A stretch of 64,000 nt of DNA from CAVPCZ01 sp963779225 (GTDB taxonomy: Bacteria; Bacteroidota; Ignavibacteria; UBA10030; UBA6906). Shown one piece after another: positions 48,023 to 57,382 of this stretch. A program made the translations under genes and the position numbers. The stretch spans positions 2,418,001-2,482,000 of the forward strand of contig CAVZWW010000003.1 of NCBI GenBank assembly GCA_963779225.1. Reading direction: 5' to 3'. A model generated the notes under the pieces. It saw nothing but the letters and a program-made list of their open reading frames with translations. It had not been told where the DNA came from and ran no database searches. The stretch's first letter is position 1. Every line of letters starts with the position of its first letter.

Positions 48023-48253
48023 TGCTGATCTCGACAACCAGAACCGTGGGTTCGGCGGTGAAATGATTTTGTGTTTGAGATACCGCAGTACACGACCAGG
48101 TGACCGGCCCCGGCTCTAAGGAAACTGATATCACGTCCGGTCCGGTGATGCGCAAGAAACAGAAGGAGAACCGGATTCGTGGACAACACATTAACAAAAA
48201 GCGGGGAACCGACCTCCGGTTTCCCCGGAGACCACACACGAAAGGAGTTAGCC

Positions 48254-49432
48254 ATGCCTACGACGATTGTGAAGGGAAAGAAACTGAGTACGGTAACACT
48301 GGATTGGAAGGAGGTGTACTACACCAACTGTCCCCTCGTGTCCGCCAGCAATGTCGACCAGGAGCTTGGCTGGACGAAAGAGGAGTACAAGAAGATCGGC
48401 GTCCAATATTATTTCCTACGCTCGCATGCAGAGAACGACTGGTACCCGCACTACATCCACAATCTGGACAATCTCATCCGCTTCGGCGGGTTATTCCCCC
48501 CCATCCATGTTCAGGCGGACATCCGCAGGACCCGGCTCCTGGGGGTGACACACGCACCGCGTGAAGGCGGTTGCATGCTGGTACGCTCGAGGGACGATAT
48601 CTACCGGATGACCGATCTGAAAGGGAAAAAGATCGGTCTCTCGAGAAGCCAGAACACCATCAAGACCGACTGGTGGGGCATCCAGGAGGATCAGGGGATC
48701 GAGCTGATGCTCAGGCTGAACGGCATGACACGTAAGGACGTCCAGATCGTAGAGTTCCCCTACCCCGACGACTGGTACGACAACCCCGAGATGATGGGAC
48801 CGCTCATGGAAAACCCGTCAGAGTTGTGGCTGCGGCGGGATCACAAGCATGACCTGGCCTTTCGCCCCCTGGAGTCAGCGCTGGAAAAAGGGATAATTGA
48901 TGCGATGTACATGCAGACCGGCCCCCTGCAGCAACTCTCCGAGGCAACGGGCAAGTTCAAGGCAATCGAGGACCTGTCGCGGTATCCGGATTGGACCTTG
49001 CAGGTGGCCAATATCCCTGCTGCCATCACCTGTACCGATGTCATGGCCGAGAAGCACCCTGAGCTTGCCGTCAAGTTTATGAAAGGAATGATCAAGGTGG
49101 GGCGCTGGGCCAACGAACACAAGCGCGCCGCAGCGGCGATCCTCGACAAACAGACATTCTACCTGGATGTCGAACATACCTACAGGGGGATCGAGCACAT
49201 TGACATGGTGCCCAACCTGTCGCCCCAGAACCTGGTCTCCGTCGAGATCGGGAAGGACTTCATGCTGAGCCACGGCTACATCAAGCAAGACTTCGATGTG
49301 CACAAGTGGGCCGCACCGGAGTTCCTCGAACAGGCTGCCAGGGAACTTCTGGAAGAAGAATGGAAGAAGCGCACTACTTCAAAGCTTCCCGAGACGGCTG
49401 CGCCCCTGGCCTCCGGAACACGGCTCGGGTAA
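48254..49432 (+). CDS. DszB-like sulfinate desulfinase
   Basis: A 392-residue protein with the periplasmic-binding-protein fold but no signal peptide, so it should be cytoplasmic. It resembles DszB, which hydrolyses 2-hydroxybiphenyl-2-sulfinate to the phenol and sulfite. Its catalytic set is present: Cys26 in YYTNCPL, His66 and Arg76 in LIRFGG, with the His-to-Arg spacing of 10 kept (DszB Cys27, His60, Arg70). Other shared blocks are RTRLLGVT, LKGKKIGLS and the C-terminal KWAAPEFLEQ. ATG 48254 has AAAGGAG 6 bases upstream. The substrate is unknown; the fold is also used by transporter binding proteins, so biochemical proof is needed. Confidence 0.8.
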   Translation: MPTTIVKGKKLSTVTLDWKEVYYTNCPLVSASNVDQELGWTKEEYKKIGVQYYFLRSHAENDWYPHYIHNLDNLIRFGGLFPPIHVQADIRRTRLLGVTHAPREGGCMLVRSRDDIYRMTDLKGKKIGLSRSQNTIKTDWWGIQEDQGIELMLRLNGMTRKDVQIVEFPYPDDWYDNPEMMGPLMENPSELWLRRDHKHDLAFRPLESALEKGIIDAMYMQTGPLQQLSEATGKFKAIEDLSRYPDWTLQVANIPAAITCTDVMAEKHPELAVKFMKGMIKVGRWANEHKRAAAAILDKQTFYLDVEHTYRGIEHIDMVPNLSPQNLVSVEIGKDFMLSHGYIKQDFDVHKWAAPEFLEQAARELLEEEWKKRTTSKLPETAAPLASGTRLG

Positions 49433-49757
49433 TCGGGAAGAAGGTCAGCGAAAGGCCGACGTCGGCATCCCCTGGCGACATCGGGGGCGACAAGAAACAA
49501 CGAGGCGTCAGCGGAGCAGCTGATGAGTGGATAGGAAAATCCTTCGGTGTGCCACAGTGGCGCACCGAGGGAGTGTGTTCTGGTCATGATCGATTCCATG
49601 CGATGATTTTCCGTCATGCGGAAGCGTGCTGGTGGGGACCCGGCTACGGTCTCGTCGAGCGCGTCACGTCATGCAAGTCAGCGTCCTCAAGCGCTCTGAG
49701 CAGCGAAGGTCCGTCGAAGGAAGAGAGAAAAAGAACCCAGTAACAGAAAGGCAACGT
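49433..49757 (+). other. intergenic with a strong hairpin
   Basis: 325 bases without a gene that I can support. A near-perfect hairpin (49545-49555 with 49557-49567, CGGTGTGCCAC/GTGGCGCACCG) lies about 110 bases after the desulfinase stop and could end that transcript. The part before the next gene is open on the plus strand but has no protein similarity. Confidence 0.5.
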
Positions 49758-51440
49758 ATGAAAGTCATCATTGTTGGCGGAGTGGCAGGCGGGGCATCGT
49801 GTGCGGCGCGCCTGCGCAGACTGGATGAGAAAGCCGAAATTCTCATGGTGGAACGCGGACCGTACGTCTCGTACGCGAACTGCGGATTGCCGTACCATAT
49901 CGGGGGCGCGATTGAAAAAGAGTCGAGTCTCCTGGTGGCAACGGAACAGATGTTTCGCGGGATGTTCAATGTTGACTGCCGGACAAACTGCGAGGTGGTG
50001 GGCATCAACGCCAAACAGAAAACGGTGGAGCTGAAAAATCATCTGACGGGCGAGGTGACCACCGAGAAATACGACAAACTTTTGTTATCACCAGGAGCGG
50101 CACCGATCCGCCCGCCGCTGAAAGGTATCGACCTTCCCGGCATTTTCTCGGTGAGAACAGTGCCTGACGCCAGAAATATACGGGAATGGCTCGACCGTGA
50201 TATTGACCGGTCTGTAGGAAATCCGTTCACGGGCTTGGACACGGTGTCGAAACCAAAGCGTGCGGTGGTGGTCGGCGGCGGCTTCATCGGCCTGGAGATG
50301 GTCGAAAACCTCATTGAACGCGGTCTCGAAGTAACACTGATCGAGAAGCTCAACCAGGTGATGCCACCGCTTGATACGGAAATGGCGCGCCTCGTGGAAC
50401 GATACCTGAGGAAGCATGGCGTCAAGGTCGAGCTCAGCGACGGGGTGGCCGGATTCAGGAAGTCGGCCGATGGTGCTCTCGAGGTTCTCACCGCATCAGG
50501 CAAAGCGCATCCGGCAGATATCGTTATTTTGGCAATCGGTGTGCGTCCGGAGACTGACCTGGCCAAAATGGCCGGCATCGAGATAGGGAAGCTCGGTGGC
50601 ATGCGTGTTGATGAGCACATGCGCACATCCAACCCCGATATCTTTGCGGTCGGCGATGCAGTCGAAGTCAAGAATTTCGTTACAGGCCAGTGGGCGCTCA
50701 TCCCTCTGGCAGGGCCGGCAAACCGCCAGGGCCGTATCGCGGCCGATGTGATTGCAGGCCGTGATTCAAAGTTCCGTGGCACCCAGGGCACATCGATCTG
50801 TAAGCTCTTCGAAGCCGCGATCGCCCAGACCGGCGTCAGCGAAAAGCAACTGATCGAGCTCGGGGACAAAGATTACGAGAAGATCTACCTCTACCCGAAT
50901 TCGCACGCGGGTTATTATCCCGGCACGAAGCTGCTGGTCATGAAAGTCTTATTCAGAAAATCCAACGGACTCCTCCTTGGCGCTCAGGTGCTTGGGGAGG
51001 ACGGTGTTCCCAAGCGTATCGATTCATTCGCGATGGCGATCCAGATGGGCGGCACGATGTACGACCTTGAAGAGGCAGAGCTGTGCTATGCACCACCCTT
51101 TGGCAGCGGAAAGGATCCGGTCAACTTTGCCGGCATGGTTGCTGCCAATATTCTCCGGGGCGATATGCCGGTCTGCCACTGGGACGGTACCGAGAAAGGC
51201 TTCTTGCTCGATGTTCGGAATCCCCAGGAAATTGAAGCGGAGGCTGTGCCGGGTGCCGTGAATATTCCTCTTCCCGAACTTCGGAAGCGCCTCGGTGAGC
51301 TTCCACGCGACAGAGAGATGCTTGTCATTTGCCGTTCGGCGGTGCGGGCATATTTCGCAACACGCATTCTGATGCAAAACGGGTTCAAAGCAAAGAATAT
51401 ATCAGGCGGCATGCTGACACGTTCACATCGTGCTACCTGA
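49758..51440 (+). CDS. CoA-disulfide reductase-like enzyme fused to rhodanese
   Basis: A 560-residue flavoprotein. The N-terminal FAD/NADH part has VIIVGGVAGGASCAARLRR (Rossmann), the redox Cys42 in YVSYANCGLPYHIGG, and GGGFIGLEMVENL for NADH; a C-terminal rhodanese domain carries CRSAVR (Cys about 525) as its active loop. Such fusions reduce CoA disulfide or persulfide and polysulfide, and protect cells in sulfur metabolism. ATG 49758 is used because the protein starts directly with the FAD fold; the longer upstream frame is not conserved in form. Placed after the DszB-like gene, it could handle the released sulfur. Confidence 0.9.
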   Translation: MKVIIVGGVAGGASCAARLRRLDEKAEILMVERGPYVSYANCGLPYHIGGAIEKESSLLVATEQMFRGMFNVDCRTNCEVVGINAKQKTVELKNHLTGEVTTEKYDKLLLSPGAAPIRPPLKGIDLPGIFSVRTVPDARNIREWLDRDIDRSVGNPFTGLDTVSKPKRAVVVGGGFIGLEMVENLIERGLEVTLIEKLNQVMPPLDTEMARLVERYLRKHGVKVELSDGVAGFRKSADGALEVLTASGKAHPADIVILAIGVRPETDLAKMAGIEIGKLGGMRVDEHMRTSNPDIFAVGDAVEVKNFVTGQWALIPLAGPANRQGRIAADVIAGRDSKFRGTQGTSICKLFEAAIAQTGVSEKQLIELGDKDYEKIYLYPNSHAGYYPGTKLLVMKVLFRKSNGLLLGAQVLGEDGVPKRIDSFAMAIQMGGTMYDLEEAELCYAPPFGSGKDPVNFAGMVAANILRGDMPVCHWDGTEKGFLLDVRNPQEIEAEAVPGAVNIPLPELRKRLGELPRDREMLVICRSAVRAYFATRILMQNGFKAKNISGGMLTRSHRAT

Positions 51441-51514
51441 GGAGAATGAAATGACGGAAAACAACAAGTGCGAACGGCCCCAACAATAATGGTTGACTTG
51501 AAAGGTAACCAGCC

Positions 51515-52393
51515 ATGGACACAGTCATGCAGTCTCTTCAGACCACATTTGGCCCATTAGTTTTAATATTTACTGTCTCTAATCTGGCGGCTATGGGCCT
51601 ACAGGTTAAGATGTCAGGTATTATCTTGGCCCTGAAGGATAAGAAATCCCTGGCTCTGATCTTCGTGTGGGGTTGGGTAGCCGGGCCTGCGTTAGGCTAT
51701 CTGATAGCCTGGGTTCTTCCCCTTGCGGAGCCATATGTAATTGTGGTGTACCTTTGCAGTTTAGCTCCAACCGCTCCGTTCCTTCAGCAGATGGTATCAA
51801 AAGCCCGCGGGGACATGGCCTTCGCAGGAGCTCTCATACCGTTGGTGGCAGTCGGCACGGTTGTTTTGATGCCATTGATGGCACCCCTGATGATCAAAGG
51901 CGTAACAATTAGTACCTGGTCGCTCGCAAAACCACTACTTCTGACTATACTTCTGCCCATGATCATCGGAGCCGTAATCAGGTATTACAACGACTCTGTG
52001 GCAACCAAGATTTTTCCTGCAGTTAAGTTGATTGCACTAATCTCCACCTTGCTTACGATCGTATGGTGCCTGGTGCTATATGGTTCCTCAATGCTCAACA
52101 CGGCGGGCGAATTTGCCCTCCTCTCAATGACACTGTTTATGGTCGGGATGGCAGTGATAACATATTACTTCGGTTTTGGCATGAAACAAAATCAGAGGAG
52201 CGTAATGGCGCTGGGGATGGGCACACGTAACATCGCAGCGGTGTTGGCGGCGGCTCTTGCCATCCCGAACGCCGACCCGCGCATAGTGACTATGGTCGTC
52301 ATGTGGACGTTGTGGTCGGTTGTCCTCGCGGCCATTGGAGCCAGAATATTCTCCAAGCAGGCCGGCCCGACCCCTGTGGGGAGTGAAGCATGA
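51515..52393 (+). CDS. BASS-family sodium symporter (copy 2)
   Basis: A 292-residue membrane protein of the BASS family, homologous to copy 1 at 44262 (shared APTAP, VGTVVLMPLxAP and FGFGMxQxQRS motifs) but clearly diverged. It lies 74 bases after the CoADR-rhodanese gene with AAAGG before the ATG, so the two are probably co-transcribed. Two BASS carriers around one desulfinase suggest one imports the organic anion and the other exports a product; which is which cannot be told. Confidence 0.88.
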   Translation: MDTVMQSLQTTFGPLVLIFTVSNLAAMGLQVKMSGIILALKDKKSLALIFVWGWVAGPALGYLIAWVLPLAEPYVIVVYLCSLAPTAPFLQQMVSKARGDMAFAGALIPLVAVGTVVLMPLMAPLMIKGVTISTWSLAKPLLLTILLPMIIGAVIRYYNDSVATKIFPAVKLIALISTLLTIVWCLVLYGSSMLNTAGEFALLSMTLFMVGMAVITYYFGFGMKQNQRSVMALGMGTRNIAAVLAAALAIPNADPRIVTMVVMWTLWSVVLAAIGARIFSKQAGPTPVGSEA

Positions 52394-52739
52394 ACATCAA
52401 TGAGAATTTCCCCGGCCTGCTTCCCCGGAGGTAAGGGGGGATATCGATACAAAAGGAACAGTATTGACTTCAATAGCTCCTACGGAGAGTTCGGAGTTGC
52501 CGAATGTTTCATTACCAACTTCGTGGAGAACCCTTCCGAGAAGGAAACAAAGCCAGAGTGAGTACGCGAGTCCGGCAAGCGAAATCAGGGGGAATAGGAT
52601 ACGGCTTGGTCGAGCGCATCTCCATGCGTGGAATTGCGGTTCCGTTTCTGAGAGGTCACAAGAAGGGGGCCGCTGCAGATCTTTGACACCAGGCAGATCA
52701 TGATGTATCCCCCTCGCACAAACATAAGAAGAAACGCCT
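52394..52739. other. intergenic with no supported feature
   Basis: 346 bases after the second BASS gene. No gene, strong hairpin or clear promoter was found. It separates the sulfur/transport block from the envelope-protein block. Confidence 0.4.
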
Positions 52740-53513
52740 ATGCATAGCCCTGGAAGCCAGGTGAACACCCCGCGGAAGATCTTCTTCTCTGGCGTTATGG
52801 TGTTCATCGTTGCAGTTTTCATGCCCTCTACCGCAAAGGGCCAGGCCGCGCTCCTTGTTCTGCTCTTTGGCGATGACGTCGCTTCAGAAAACTTCTACTT
52901 CAGTCTCAAACTGGGCGGAAACCTGTCGACACTCTCGGGTATCATGGATTCGAAGAGCGCTCTGGGATTGAACTTCGGCCTGGCGGGCAATATCAAGCTG
53001 GCCGGAGAGTTCTATCTCGTGCCGGAGTTCATGCCGCTCTCCCCGAAAGGGGCGAAGAATATCCCCTTCCGGCCGACAGGCAACGCCGATCTTGACCAGG
53101 TCATACAACCGACCACGTCAACGGCGATGCAGTTGAACTACATCGACATCCCCATTGTGGCGAAGTACTATGTCACGAAGGATCTCGGCATCGAGGCGGG
53201 CCCGCAGATAAGTATTCTGACAAGTGCCGTGGATGTTTACCGCGGAAAGATCAAAGAAGACGACGACCTGGTATTCGAAAACAACGTGAAGTCGAGTCTC
53301 AATCCGATCGACGTCGGAGCAGTTGCGGGTATCACCTACTCGCTGTGGGATGCACGCGGTGGGAAGGGACTTTACCTCCATGCCCGTTACGCCTTCGGGC
53401 TTATGGATATTGTAAAGGAAAATCCTGGGGATGCAATCAAAAACTCTGTCTTTCAGTTCGCGATAAGTTTCCCGTTCATCAATCCCCCGGTGCAACAGGA
53501 GACCGCAAAATAG
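52740..53513 (+). CDS. PorT-like outer-membrane beta-barrel protein
   Basis: A 257-residue protein with a signal anchor (FFSGVMVFIVAVFMPSTAKG) and the beta-barrel pattern of Bacteroidota PorT-type proteins: FYFSLKLGGNLSTLSG, LGLNFGLAGNIKL, NYIDIPIVAKYYVTKDLGIEAGPQ (quoted in parts) and LYLHARYAFGLMDI. The IPIxAKY motif is typical of this family. Function not specific; first gene of a run of five envelope genes that read the same way. Confidence 0.75.
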   Translation: MHSPGSQVNTPRKIFFSGVMVFIVAVFMPSTAKGQAALLVLLFGDDVASENFYFSLKLGGNLSTLSGIMDSKSALGLNFGLAGNIKLAGEFYLVPEFMPLSPKGAKNIPFRPTGNADLDQVIQPTTSTAMQLNYIDIPIVAKYYVTKDLGIEAGPQISILTSAVDVYRGKIKEDDDLVFENNVKSSLNPIDVGAVAGITYSLWDARGGKGLYLHARYAFGLMDIVKENPGDAIKNSVFQFAISFPFINPPVQQETAK

Positions 53514-53568
53514 ACTGTGCGAAGGTTGAGTCCCCGAATCATTTACGAACAACATCATGGAGGAACGG

Positions 53569-54045
53569 ATGAAATATTTTCTTGTCGTCGCATTGCTGTT
53601 TGTCACCACCACCGCCCTTGCCCAGGAAAACACCCTGGAATTGCTTCGTTCGGACCTCAAGACTCAGAAAGTCGCGATCATAACCGCTTCACTCCCACTC
53701 ACGCAGACGCAGGCTGACCTTTTCTGGCCGATCTACCGCGACTATTCCAACGAGCTGAGCAAACTGGGTGACAGGCGGCTGGCAATCCTTAAGGAATTTG
53801 CTGCCGCCTACGACAAGATCGACGAGAAGACGGCCGAGAAGCTTGTCAAGGAATCCCTGAGCATCGCCAACGACAGAAACGATCTGCTGGAAAAGTACTA
53901 CAAGAAGGTCGCGAAGGCCGTCGGAGTGATAACCGCCGCACGATTCCTCCAGGTGGAAAATCAGATTCTGACGCTTATCGACGCACAGATCATCGACCAG
54001 GTGCCTCTGGTGAAAAGTGGTAGTGCCGGGGGGCAAAAGAAGTAG
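53569..54045 (+). CDS. small periplasmic helical protein
   Basis: A 158-residue exported protein with a signal peptide (YFLVVALLFVTTTALAQ) and a mainly helical body: SLPLTQTQADLFWPIYRDYSNEL, then LEKYYKKVAKAVGVITAARFL. This pattern (an LTxxQADxFWPIYxxY motif and ALPxxxAxxFLQxE near the end) recalls small envelope-stress proteins such as Spy/CpxP relatives. ATG 53569 is preferred because GGAGG lies 5 bases before it. The exact role is unknown. Confidence 0.55.
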   Translation: MKYFLVVALLFVTTTALAQENTLELLRSDLKTQKVAIITASLPLTQTQADLFWPIYRDYSNELSKLGDRRLAILKEFAAAYDKIDEKTAEKLVKESLSIANDRNDLLEKYYKKVAKAVGVITAARFLQVENQILTLIDAQIIDQVPLVKSGSAGGQKK

Positions 54046-54123
54046 CGTGTTTGCAGTTCCCGGCGGCCAACACGGTGCCGATCCTGAAGCCCACTCATCA
54101 AAACAACAACTAAGGAAATATTC

Positions 54124-54654
54124 ATGAAACGATCACTAGTCTCGCTCCTCGTATGCCTGACCGTTCTCCCGTTGGTGGTCCTCGCCCAGGGTGAACCGGG
54201 GTGGAACAAGATGACCCTTGGCGCAAATTTCGAGTTGTCTCTGCCTATGGGAGATTTCCAATACATCGCGGGCACCGGCTATGGCGGCAATGTCCGGTTT
54301 CAATATGGACAGGATGCTCGTACGGCCTTCACAGCCACAGCAGGGTACCTTGTCTGGACAACAAAGGATCTGGGCGGCAATACATCGATCCAGCCGCAGG
54401 CCTTTAACATTTTCCTCGGCGGCAAATACTACTTTGCCCCCGGGTTTTTCGGGACTCTGGAGGGCGGCCTGTATTTCATGACCTACACCTACAATGGCTC
54501 TCTCCTGGGTGCCTATGGGAATGCGACGCGATTCATGCTCCCCATTGGGATCGGTTACCAGAAATCGGGATTCGAAGTCAGCGCCCGATACATGCTTCTC
54601 TACTACGAATTCAATTCGTTCTCGTTCACGGTGGGCTACAATTTCGCGCTCTAG
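54124..54654 (+). CDS. small outer-membrane beta-barrel protein
   Basis: A 176-residue protein with a signal peptide (SLLVCLTVLPLVVLAQ) and eight or so short strands: MTLGANFELSLPMGDF, FQYGQDARTAFTATAGY, GTLEGGLYFMTYTY and FEVSARYMLLYYEF, ending FSFTVGYNFAL. Fits an OmpX/OmpW-size barrel of the OMP_b-brl group. It ends only 27 bases before the next gene. No ligand can be named. Confidence 0.7.
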   Translation: MKRSLVSLLVCLTVLPLVVLAQGEPGWNKMTLGANFELSLPMGDFQYIAGTGYGGNVRFQYGQDARTAFTATAGYLVWTTKDLGGNTSIQPQAFNIFLGGKYYFAPGFFGTLEGGLYFMTYTYNGSLLGAYGNATRFMLPIGIGYQKSGFEVSARYMLLYYEFNSFSFTVGYNFAL

Positions 54655-54681
54655 ATCCATAACATCATGAAAGGAAGAGAC

Positions 54682-55218
54682 ATGAAGAAGCAACTTGCTG
54701 TTGTTGTCGCGCTCGTCGTTGTGATTTGTTTGCTAGCAGGCATGGCGCAGGCCCAGGAGACACCGGCCGCGAAGCCCGCATCCATGACCGCCTCGCTCAA
54801 CAAAGCGCTTGGGCTCTACGTGTTCCCGGCAAAGGAGCAGAAGCCGGAGCAACAGGCGAAGGACGAACAGGCCTGTTATTCCTGGGCGGTTGAACAGAGC
54901 GGGATCGATCCATTGACCATGCAGGCCACCAAGCCTGATACGGTGGCAAAAGGGCCGGACGGCTCTGCGGTGAAAGGTGCTGCAAGGGGTGCGGTGGCAG
55001 GAGTGGCAATTGGCGCAATCGCCGGAGATGCGGGTAAGGGTGCTGCTATCGGTGCGGCTGCGGGTGGTATGGGCGGAGTGAAGAAGAAGAAGCAGAAGGA
55101 TGCGAAGGCGGAACAGACAGCACAGCAGACAGCGGCCGCAACCGACGCTGCGAAGGTTGACAGTTTCAAGAAAGCCTATTCTGCTTGTCTTGAAGGGAAA
55201 GGCTATACTGTCAAATAA
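54682..55218 (+). CDS. glycine-zipper protein
   Basis: A 178-residue exported protein with a signal peptide (LAVVVALVVVICLLAGMAQAQ), a segment YSWAVEQSGIDP (typical of YMGG-type glycine-zipper proteins), then a glycine zipper AARGAVAGVAIGAIAGDAGKGAAIGAAAGG (quoted in parts), a lysine-rich turn and FKKAYSACLEGKGY at the C-terminus with a conserved Cys. Glycine-zipper proteins associate with membranes. ATG 54682 is preferred to 54667 because the hydrophobic signal starts directly after it. Confidence 0.75.
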   Translation: MKKQLAVVVALVVVICLLAGMAQAQETPAAKPASMTASLNKALGLYVFPAKEQKPEQQAKDEQACYSWAVEQSGIDPLTMQATKPDTVAKGPDGSAVKGAARGAVAGVAIGAIAGDAGKGAAIGAAAGGMGGVKKKKQKDAKAEQTAQQTAAATDAAKVDSFKKAYSACLEGKGYTVK

Positions 55219-55371
55219 ACAGCGGGAGGCCCGGAGTATCCATCGATGGGTTGCAGCGCTTTGCTGACAAGCAGCGCTCAGGAATTCTGAGTGCGGGCCG
55301 GTGGCGAATTGATGTGGAAGTCCTTACCTTACACTTCCTGTGTTTCCCACGCAGCTGAGGAAAGCACCGCC

Positions 55372-57336
55372 ATGGCCAGTCATATCACAGAGGACGCATC
55401 TTCACGAATGCCTCATCCGTTCACCGGCTTCCTCCTTCTCTTCCTCCTCGTGACGTTTCTGTTGCCCTCCGTTTCGTTCGGATGGATTTATCCTGAGCAC
55501 CGGGACATCACAGTTCTGGCGATCCAGAAACTTGACCCGGGGCGCCGGGCAGTCCTCGACATGTTGTGGGCGGACGCAAGACGGGGGTATGAACTGCGCC
55601 TGTCGCCCTTTGCCGCTGACACAACCCTTGGAGAAGACGCCACTTCCCTCGACTACGGGGCATGGCCGGCAATTGCCGGTGATCATTCAGTCTCCGGAGC
55701 CAATCTTCTTCACAACGTTCTCGATACACCATGGATACTTGAGGTTGCCGACATTACGGCCCGTTTGAAGAACCGCATGGCGACTGCCGAAAGCCGATCG
55801 GAGCGAATTAACTACCTCCGGGATTCCGACATCCAGCTGCAGCGGGCTGATCCTGATTATGCGACGCGCGCCGGGACGAACAATGTTCATTTTCTCCTGG
55901 CTCGAACCCAGACGGACATTGACACACGGACGTATATCAGATCAAGCGTCCAGGCCGGGAGCGAGCTCAATGCCATGGGCACCTACGCGTGGTATCACTA
56001 CAGCGCACTCCTGAAGGCCGGGCGGCTTTCACGGGAGCAGTTGAGCCCGGCCGACCGCTCGGCGCTCGCCCGTGCCGCCCTTGCCGACGAAGCCTTTTCG
56101 CTCCACTTCCTGGAGGATGCCTTTGCCGCCGGTCATATTACCGGAACGTGGGGGGATGCATCACTGCGGAAGGGAACACACGACTATTACAACGAGAATG
56201 GGTTCGAAACGCGGTCCTGGAACGGCAAAGCCATGGTCCTGGCCGGCGATGCATGGATGCGGCCCGAGGACGCAGAGCGCGCATCGGACATCATCAGCGT
56301 GAGCCTCGGGCAATTCGCTGATGCCGTTGCCGGTTCAGGAGTCGGCGCCCGCCTGGTGTCCACTGAGCCACCGCCGATGGAGGCTGATACATTCAATGTT
56401 GCCCGGAACATCGTGCACATAAAACGGGAGTTCGATCCGGCGGCAATCCAGCTTTTTGCGGAGACATTGCTCGAAACCCCCATTCCCGCCCTCGGATCCG
56501 GGCTCGGGGAGCTTCCGCGTTTTCGTGCTGAACTCGGTCCATTCGTCGGTTTTGCGCCGGCGGCATTTGGCGGTGGAATGAGTGGCGGATTCGGAGTGGA
56601 TCAGACGGATGTCGGGGGGATGGGGGGACTCAGTCTTGCGTTGCGCGTCGGACTTGGCATCGAGGGAGTCATGAACGAAGGGGGCGACGGTCTTGTGTTC
56701 CTCGATTTTGGGATCCGGACGGATGCTCCTTCTGCGAAGGACGTCGATCAATCACAGGCTCTTGAGAAGCTCGGAGCGATTGCCGCTCAGATCCCGGCCC
56801 GTTCGGCGTACACTCTCCGGCTCCGCCTCCCGTTCTGGCTGATTCCGGGGGATCTTCTGCTCGCAGCGCCGACGGTTGGTCTTATATCAATGCCGGCGTT
56901 CACGCAGATGGCTGTGGCCGCAGGGAGCGGGGGACTGATACCGTGGCAGGCCGGCATCGCGACGTTTATCGGGCGCTTCCAGTTCATACTCGGTCGCGAA
57001 GTGGGGGTTGCGTTCTTTGGGTACGGGAAGGAAGAAGACAAAATGCTCATTCCCATAAGCGGTGTGCCGCCCGTTCAGACACCGATTGTCAGTCTCCGTT
57101 CGATCCAGCTGGAATTTCCCCTGCTCGAGTACCGGCCGTTCCGGACGTTTTCCATGAACCAGAGTTCCAGCATGGTCGTGCAACTCTACGGCGGGGTCGA
57201 CATCCCGACAAAGGTCTCGGTGGTAGCCCCTGCGGGGGCGCAGGAACCTAGCCTGCGGAACAACTGGTTCATCGGGGTGCGCGTGGCCTTCGACTGGCGT
57301 TACTACCTTGGCTCAGGCAAGGGAGCACATCGGTAA
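55372..57336 (+). CDS. zinc phospholipase C-like domain fused to an outer-membrane barrel
   Basis: A protein of about 654 residues. After the signal peptide the mature chain would begin with Trp38 (SFG-WIYPEHRDITVLA); in phospholipase C and S1/P1 nucleases the N-terminal Trp binds zinc. HFLEDAFAAGH at residues 245-255 has the His-x3-Asp-x5-His spacing of zinc phospholipases, and DHSVSGANLLHNV contains further possible ligands. From about residue 390 the chain is beta-barrel-like (AELGPFVGFAPAAFGGG, GLALRVGLG-type strands, FIGVRVAFDWRYYLG). I infer a hydrolase carried by an outer-membrane barrel; the enzyme activity is not proven. ATG 55372 or 55408 could be the start. Confidence 0.65.
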   Translation: MASHITEDASSRMPHPFTGFLLLFLLVTFLLPSVSFGWIYPEHRDITVLAIQKLDPGRRAVLDMLWADARRGYELRLSPFAADTTLGEDATSLDYGAWPAIAGDHSVSGANLLHNVLDTPWILEVADITARLKNRMATAESRSERINYLRDSDIQLQRADPDYATRAGTNNVHFLLARTQTDIDTRTYIRSSVQAGSELNAMGTYAWYHYSALLKAGRLSREQLSPADRSALARAALADEAFSLHFLEDAFAAGHITGTWGDASLRKGTHDYYNENGFETRSWNGKAMVLAGDAWMRPEDAERASDIISVSLGQFADAVAGSGVGARLVSTEPPPMEADTFNVARNIVHIKREFDPAAIQLFAETLLETPIPALGSGLGELPRFRAELGPFVGFAPAAFGGGMSGGFGVDQTDVGGMGGLSLALRVGLGIEGVMNEGGDGLVFLDFGIRTDAPSAKDVDQSQALEKLGAIAAQIPARSAYTLRLRLPFWLIPGDLLLAAPTVGLISMPAFTQMAVAAGSGGLIPWQAGIATFIGRFQFILGREVGVAFFGYGKEEDKMLIPISGVPPVQTPIVSLRSIQLEFPLLEYRPFRTFSMNQSSSMVVQLYGGVDIPTKVSVVAPAGAQEPSLRNNWFIGVRVAFDWRYYLGSGKGAHR

Positions 57337-57382
57337 TAGCATTTGACTTTCGCTTTCGTTCACTTCATGAGGTATTCCGGCA

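Noticed and set aside
48254..49432. Calling the gene an ABC-transporter substrate-binding protein
   Set aside because: No signal peptide or lipobox and no permease or ATPase next to it, while DszB catalytic residues are present.
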